The position numbers and the translations under genes were made by a program. Below are positions 59,769 through 64,000 of a stretch of DNA of 64,000 nt, piece by piece. Within the stretch, counting starts at the first letter, position 1, and the number at the start of each line of letters is the position of its first letter. Source of the stretch: Naasia sp. (GTDB lineage Bacteria; Actinomycetota; Actinomycetes; Actinomycetales; Microbacteriaceae); contig NZ_JAODMK010000016.1 in assembly GCF_025465545.1 (NCBI RefSeq), positions 62,001 to 126,000 of the forward strand, in the 5' to 3' direction. The notes below the pieces were generated by a model. That model had not been told where the DNA came from. It worked only from the letters and a program-made list of their open reading frames with translations, and made no database searches.

Positions 59769-61685
59769 GTGGCTTCCGGACCTGCCCCCGCGCGCCCCTC
59801 GGGCTATCTGGGCGCCGGCGTCCTCGCCGCCGCGGCCGCACTCACGCTGCTGTTGGCCCTTGCCGTGGGCGGGGGAGCTGCGTCGCTGCTCATCGACGAC
59901 CCGGGACCCGTCGTGCGCTTCGGACTGCCCGCGGCGCGGCTCCTCGTCGACCTCAGCGTCGCGCTGGCCCTGGGCGCGCTCGTCCTCGTCGCCTTCGCCC
60001 TCCCTCCGGGCCCGGTCCTCGGCCGCACGCTGGATCTCGCGGCAGCGGCGGCCGGCGTCTGGACCGTGGCAGCGGCAGTGACCGGGCTCCTCACCTTCCT
60101 CAGCGTCACCGCGGTGCCACTGTCCTTCGACGAGCAGTTCAGCGCCCAGCTCGGCTTCTTCCTCACCTCCATCCCCGCGGGACGGTCCTGGCTCGTCACG
60201 ACCCTGATCGCCGCCTCGGTCACGGTGCTCTGCTTCGCGGTGCGGTCCAGGGGCCCCCTGCTCCTCGTGCTGCTGCTCGCGCTCGGCGGTCTCCTCCCTC
60301 TCGCCGAGCAGGGCCACAGCGCCGCTGCCGGCGACCACGACCTGGCAGTTGGCGCTCTCGCCCTGCACCTGGTCTTCGCCGCGGTCTGGCTCGGCGGGCT
60401 GCTCTGCCTGATCCTGCTGCGTCCCCGCCTCGAGCGGGCGAGCGTCGCTGCCATCGCCGGCCGGTACTCGTCGATCGCCCTGGTCTGCTTCATCGCGGTG
60501 GCGGCATCCGGCTACGTCAGCGCGGAGATCCGGGTCGGCTCCCTCGACCGCCTTGCGACGCCCTATGGCGCGCTGGTGCTCGTCAAGGTCTCCGCCCTCG
60601 TCGCGCTCGGCGTCGCCGGCGCGCTCCATCGGCGGTTCGCGCTGCGCCGGCTGAGTGCGGGGGAGGACCGGTCGTTCTGGCGCCTCGTCCTCGGTGAGCT
60701 GGTGTTCCTCGGCATCGCGTCGGGCGCCGCGGCGGGGCTCGCGCGCACCGCGTCGCCGGTGAGTGATGACGTGCCCCTGGCCGACTCGTCGCCCTCGGCC
60801 ATCCTCACAGGGGAACCGCTGCCTGCGCCGATCGGTTTCGGCACCCTGCTCGCCGGGGGACGCCTGGACCTGGCATGGCTGCTCCTCTGCGCATTCGGCG
60901 TCGCGTTCTACCTCGCGGGCGTCCTCCGCCTTCGAGGAAGAGGCGAGAGCTGGCCCGCGCAGCGCACCGCCGCGTGGATTCCCGGAATGGTGCTGCTCGC
61001 CGCGGTCACGAACGGAGGCATCGCGCTCTACGCCCGGCACCTGTTCAGCGCGACAGCCCTCGGCATGACGATCCTGCTCGTGGCAATTCCGCTCTTCCTC
61101 GTCTGCGCACGCCCGCTGGAGCTGCTGAGCCGGGCCGCCGCACCGCGCCCGGACGGCAGCAGGGGGATGCGCGAGTGGGTCGGCCTGGCTCTCGACTCTC
61201 CGACCGGGAGGCGGCTGCGCACGCCCGGCTGGGCCGCGCTCACGGTGGGCATCGTCCTCGCACTCTGGGTCTACGGTCCTGCGCTGCGCTGGTCGGTCAG
61301 CGAGCAGCTCGGGCGGGAGCTGACGCCGGCGATCGAGCTGACCGCGGGCTGTCTCCTGGTCTCCGCGGCACTTTCCCGGCGCTTCGCGGCGTGGGCACGG
61401 GCAGCTGCCGTCGGGGCGGTCGCGCTCGCGTTCGCGGGAGTCGGCATCCTGCTCACCGCGGGGGACTCGCTCCTGCTCGCCGACTGGTTCGGCGCGATGG
61501 GCTGGGGGACGAGCGCGATCGCCGACCAGCGGCGGGGCGGGCTCGTGCTCCTTCTCGCGGCCCTGCTCCTCGCCGTGCTTGCCGCTGCGGCCGGGCTCCG
61601 CCGCGCGACTCCGCGGCAGCCGCGCGCGAACGCCGGCACCCGTCGGTCACTGCGCGAGCGCGTGCGCCTGGCAGGCAAGGCCTGA
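59769..61685 (+). CDS. CopD / CtaG-like membrane fusion protein
   Basis: A 638-residue membrane protein with about 16 helices. The N-terminal half (about 15-320) is CopD-like: EQGHSAAAGDHDLAVGALALHLVFAAVWLGGL carries the histidines of the CopD copper-resistance family. The C-terminal half (about 355-620) matches the actinobacterial CtaG/cytochrome-oxidase-assembly partner domain by topology and by local motifs (RTAAWIPGM, LLADWFGAMGWG). The histidine pairs expected in CtaG are missing. Probable role is copper handling in the membrane. The GTG at 59769 has a leaderless -10. Confidence 0.8.
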   Translation: MASGPAPARPSGYLGAGVLAAAAALTLLLALAVGGGAASLLIDDPGPVVRFGLPAARLLVDLSVALALGALVLVAFALPPGPVLGRTLDLAAAAAGVWTVAAAVTGLLTFLSVTAVPLSFDEQFSAQLGFFLTSIPAGRSWLVTTLIAASVTVLCFAVRSRGPLLLVLLLALGGLLPLAEQGHSAAAGDHDLAVGALALHLVFAAVWLGGLLCLILLRPRLERASVAAIAGRYSSIALVCFIAVAASGYVSAEIRVGSLDRLATPYGALVLVKVSALVALGVAGALHRRFALRRLSAGEDRSFWRLVLGELVFLGIASGAAAGLARTASPVSDDVPLADSSPSAILTGEPLPAPIGFGTLLAGGRLDLAWLLLCAFGVAFYLAGVLRLRGRGESWPAQRTAAWIPGMVLLAAVTNGGIALYARHLFSATALGMTILLVAIPLFLVCARPLELLSRAAAPRPDGSRGMREWVGLALDSPTGRRLRTPGWAALTVGIVLALWVYGPALRWSVSEQLGRELTPAIELTAGCLLVSAALSRRFAAWARAAAVGAVALAFAGVGILLTAGDSLLLADWFGAMGWGTSAIADQRRGGLVLLLAALLLAVLAAAAGLRRATPRQPRANAGTRRSLRERVRLAGKA

Positions 61686-61721
61686 TCCAGCGCACGATCG
61701 GGCGATGGCGGGGGAGCGACG

Positions 61722-62732
61722 TCAGACCCAGAGGATGTCGAGGCCGCCGTCCGGCCGGATGGTGACCTCGAAGCTCACCGCGAAGCGGACGTCCTGGTCC
61801 GCGGACGAGACCGTGCCGTCGAAGAGCGACACCACGTCGGCGCTCAGTCGGGCGACGCCGGACGCCGAAGGGACGCTCCAGACCGGTCCCTCCCGGCTCG
61901 GCCGTCCCGGTTGGATCGTCACCTGGGGATAGGAGGCGATCTTCCATGTCGGGGGAGCGAGCACCCGATCCTGCAGGACCTTCCCGAACGGGCACCCGGC
62001 CGGCTGGAGCACCTGCTGTCCCGCACACGTATCGAGGAAGTCGTCGACCTCCGCCTGCACGTCCGCCTGGAACCGGTCGTTGGCGCGGACCTTGACGGTG
62101 ACCGCCGCCTCGGCCGGACTGGTGAGCGACACGCGAACGGGATCGGCCGTGAGGTAGGTGCTGCGGGAATCCGCGACCAGGAGGGCGGGCACCAGCACCG
62201 CGACAGCAAGAGCGCCGTCCCCGGTCTCGTCAGGCTTCGCGGTCTGCAGGGCGACGCCGTTGATGCGGAAGTCGGCCGCGTTCCGCACGGTCACGTCCGC
62301 CACCGCGACGGGCGACACCGCGAACCGCCAGCCGGCGAACAGCAGGAAGGTCGGGGGCGCGCTCTCGACCACGAACTCGGTCCGCTCGCGGGAGCCGCCG
62401 AGCGCATATTCAGCGGTGACTCCCGTGCGACCCTGCCCCAGGTCGCGCTGCCCGACGATCGTGTGCGTGCCGATCGGGCCGAGCGCCGAGCGGCTGAGTG
62501 CGGCGTGCGAGACACCGCGCGGGATCTCGACTCCGGGGGTCTCCAGCGCGACGGCGAGGTCCCGACGCTGCAGGGCATCCAGGTACCGGTCGACGAAGCC
62601 GCCTGCGCTGTAGACCCCGGCGTTCAGCGCCACGACGACGACGCCGAACGCCAGCGCGGTGGCACCGAGCATCGCGATCCAGCGCCGCACGGGCTCGGAT
62701 GCGCGCGCGACGGCGCCCTCCGGATCCGCCAT
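61722..62732 (-). CDS. Hypothetical protein with one N-terminal membrane helix
   Basis: A 336-residue protein not assigned to a named family. It has a cytoplasmic N-terminus, one membrane helix (about 19-42) and a large extracytoplasmic region. That region is beta-rich and has two cysteines (DTCAG and AGCPFG) near residue 240 that could form a disulfide. A segment with VDRYLDALQRRDLAVAL suggests a Tim44/SnoaL-like first part. The ATG is preceded by TAGGAT with a 6-base gap (leaderless). Convergent with the CopD-like gene, divergent from the helicase. Confidence 0.78.
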   Translation of the reverse strand: MADPEGAVARASEPVRRWIAMLGATALAFGVVVVALNAGVYSAGGFVDRYLDALQRRDLAVALETPGVEIPRGVSHAALSRSALGPIGTHTIVGQRDLGQGRTGVTAEYALGGSRERTEFVVESAPPTFLLFAGWRFAVSPVAVADVTVRNAADFRINGVALQTAKPDETGDGALAVAVLVPALLVADSRSTYLTADPVRVSLTSPAEAAVTVKVRANDRFQADVQAEVDDFLDTCAGQQVLQPAGCPFGKVLQDRVLAPPTWKIASYPQVTIQPGRPSREGPVWSVPSASGVARLSADVVSLFDGTVSSADQDVRFAVSFEVTIRPDGGLDILWV

Positions 62733-62738
62733 GCGGTC

Positions 62739-62744
62739 ATCCTA
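62739..62744 (-). promoter_or_regulatory. -10 box of the hypothetical gene (leaderless)
   Basis: TAGGAT on the minus strand, 6 bases before the ATG at 62732. Confidence 0.5.
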
Positions 62745-62794
62745 GGTCGGCAGGACGGGCCGCCCTGTCGGGCGCACCGCGCGGTGCCTGCGGG

Positions 62795-62800
62795 TAGATT
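62795..62800 (+). promoter_or_regulatory. -10 box of the PIF1-like helicase (leaderless)
   Basis: TAGATT, 6 bases before the ATG at 62807. It is divergent from the promoter at 62739-62744. Confidence 0.5.
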
Positions 62801-62806
62801 GACCGG

Positions 62807-64000
62807 ATGCCCACGGGATTGTCCGCCGAACAGCAGGCCGTTTTCGACCTGATCGAAGGCACCCGCGGTCATGTCTTCGTGACCGGCCGGGCGGGAACGG
62901 GGAAGAGCACGCTTCTGGGTCATCTGGCCTGGCACAGCGAGAAGCAGCTGGTGGTGTGCGCGCCAACGGGGGTGGCGGCACTCAATGTAGGCGGCCAGAC
63001 GGTGCACTCGCTGTTCAAGCTGCCGATCGGGGTCATCGCCGACCGAGACCTCGACGACGACCCGGCGCTGCGGAAGCTGCTCGGCGCGATCGACACCGTC
63101 GTGATCGACGAGGTGTCCATGGTCAACGCGGACCTGCTCGACGCGGTCGATCGCAGGCTCCGGGCAGCTCGTCAGCGGAACGAGCCGTTCGGCGGAGTGC
63201 AGGTCGTGCTGTTCGGCGACCCGTTCCAGCTGGCGCCGGTTCCGGGCGACGTGGACGAGCGGGCCTACTTCGCGGACAACTACCGTTCCATGTGGTTCTT
63301 CGACGCCAAGGTGTGGGAGCAGGCGGAACTCACCGTGGTCGAGCTGCGCGAGATCCACCGGCAGCAGGACGACGAGTTCCGGGCGATGCTCAACGCGGTG
63401 CGTCACAACAAGGTGACCGCAGAGATTGCGGGCAGGCTGAACGGTGCAGGTGCCCGGCCGGTTCCGTCGGAGGCGCCCATCACGCTGGCCACTCGCAACG
63501 ACAGTGTGAACCGGATCAACGCCCGCGCGCTCGCGGCGCTGCCCGGGAAGAACAAGGTCGCCAAGGCCGAGATCAACGGCGAGTTCGGCGGCCGTGCCTT
63601 CCCCGCTGAGGAGAGCCTCGACCTCAAGCCCGGGGCGCACGTCATGTTCCTCCGCAACGACCCTGACCAGCGCTGGGTCAACGGCAGCATCGGCGTCGTC
63701 ACCCGGATCCGCAACAGCGTCGTCGTCGACCTCGGCGGAGAGGAGCATGAGGTGTTCCCGGTCAGCTGGGAGCGGCATCGCTACAACTACTCGGCGGCCA
63801 CGAAGAAGCTCACCCGGGAGGTCGTCGCGGAGTTCATCCAGTTCCCGCTGCGCCTCGCCTGGGCGGTCACGATCCACAAGTCCCAGGGCCAGACCTACGA
63901 CTCGGCTGTGGTCGACCTCGGCAACCGGGTGTTCTCCGCAGGCCAGACGTACGTCGCACTCAGCCGGCTGACGACTCTCGAAGGCCTCTACCTCACCCGC
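62807..64000 (+). CDS. PIF1-like DNA helicase (truncated by the window end)
   Basis: 398 residues are visible, open at the right edge. It is a superfamily 1B helicase: Walker A GRAGTGKST (27-35), Walker B VVIDEVSMV, a Q-motif-like start (LSAEQQAVFDLI), APTGVAALN, FGDPFQLAPV, and the late AWAVTIHKSQGQTY and YVALSRLTTLEGLYL motifs, which are PIF1/RecD-type signatures. The domain set is complete through motif VI; any C-terminal extension is outside the window. It is not the partner of a RecBC complex here. Confidence 0.92.
   Translation, partial: MPTGLSAEQQAVFDLIEGTRGHVFVTGRAGTGKSTLLGHLAWHSEKQLVVCAPTGVAALNVGGQTVHSLFKLPIGVIADRDLDDDPALRKLLGAIDTVVIDEVSMVNADLLDAVDRRLRAARQRNEPFGGVQVVLFGDPFQLAPVPGDVDERAYFADNYRSMWFFDAKVWEQAELTVVELREIHRQQDDEFRAMLNAVRHNKVTAEIAGRLNGAGARPVPSEAPITLATRNDSVNRINARALAALPGKNKVAKAEINGEFGGRAFPAEESLDLKPGAHVMFLRNDPDQRWVNGSIGVVTRIRNSVVVDLGGEEHEVFPVSWERHRYNYSAATKKLTREVVAEFIQFPLRLAWAVTIHKSQGQTYDSAVVDLGNRVFSAGQTYVALSRLTTLEGLYLTR

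Overview
The window is about 64 kb of a high-GC actinobacterial chromosome centred on the replication origin. Gene order (fhaA-fhaB-pstP-ftsW-pbpA-pknA-pknB-pabA-crgA; dnaA-dnaN-gnd-recF-gyrB-gyrA; rpmH-rnpA-yidD-yidC-khpB-rsmG-parA-parB; trxA-trxB-murJ; pcnA; rpsF-ssb-rpsR-rplI-dnaB), the DUF3662, DUF3566, DUF721 and DUF6049 genes, GTG starts and class E sortase chemistry point to Actinomycetia. Gene content and protein style suggest Microbacteriaceae (Leifsonia/Rathayibacter/Clavibacter-like); the family assignment is an inference. The dnaA-dnaN-recF-gyr block lies on the minus strand, so the window is inverted relative to the usual presentation.

Layout. 0-1.4 kb: a secreted, LAETG-anchored DUF3494 ice-binding-like protein and tRNA-Leu(CAG), both minus. 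1.7-10.6 kb: the Ser/Thr phospho-signalling and septal/elongation wall operon on plus (two FHA proteins, PP2C phosphatase, SEDS glycosyltransferase, class B PBP, two kinases), joined mainly by ATGA/GTGA overlaps. 10.6-12.5 kb: a glutamine amidotransferase, a 52-residue membrane protein and a class E sortase, divergent from crgA. 12.5-17.5 kb: HAD phosphatase, rhomboid protease, cyclophilin, a membrane protein, an amidase, tRNA-Ala(TGC) and tRNA-Ile(GAT). 17.5-28.4 kb: DUF3566, gyrA, gyrB, DUF721, recF, gnd, dnaN, the oriC spacer (26450-27009) and dnaA. 28.8-33.6 kb: rpmH through parB, with two parS-like sites inside the rsmG-parA region. 33.6-42.7 kb: ddl, a PLP aminotransferase, trxA, trxB, murJ, a DUF6049 protein and divergent pcnA. 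42.8-47.1 kb: rpsF-ssb-rpsR-rplI, dnaB and two small membrane proteins. 47.1-51.8 kb: purB, a WXG100-like/hydrolase pair, a holin-like protein and a histidinol-phosphate-type aminotransferase. 51.8-55.3 kb: a three-gene 2-oxoacid dehydrogenase complex (E1a, E1b, E2). 55.3-59.7 kb: a Zur-box-controlled metal ABC transporter with zur, then the cysteine-free ribosomal proteins L28, L33 and S14, and an HU protein. 59.7-64 kb: a CopD/CtaG-like membrane protein, a hypothetical protein and a PIF1-like helicase running off the end.

Most genes are core housekeeping. The least explained items are: (i) a small WXG100-like protein coupled to a larger helical-N-terminus hydrolase with no secretion genes nearby; (ii) a recurrent arrangement in which a TANNNT -10 hexamer lies 6-8 bases before the start codon (at least 12 genes or leaders), implying leaderless transcripts; (iii) two tiny leaderless upstream ORFs whose stop codons overlap the start codon of the main gene; (iv) parS-like sites inside the start of rsmG and over the parA start codon; (v) perfect DnaA boxes outside the dnaA-dnaN spacer; and (vi) a CtaG-like domain that seems to lack the family's histidines. 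No insertion sequences, prophage, CRISPR array or defence system was seen.
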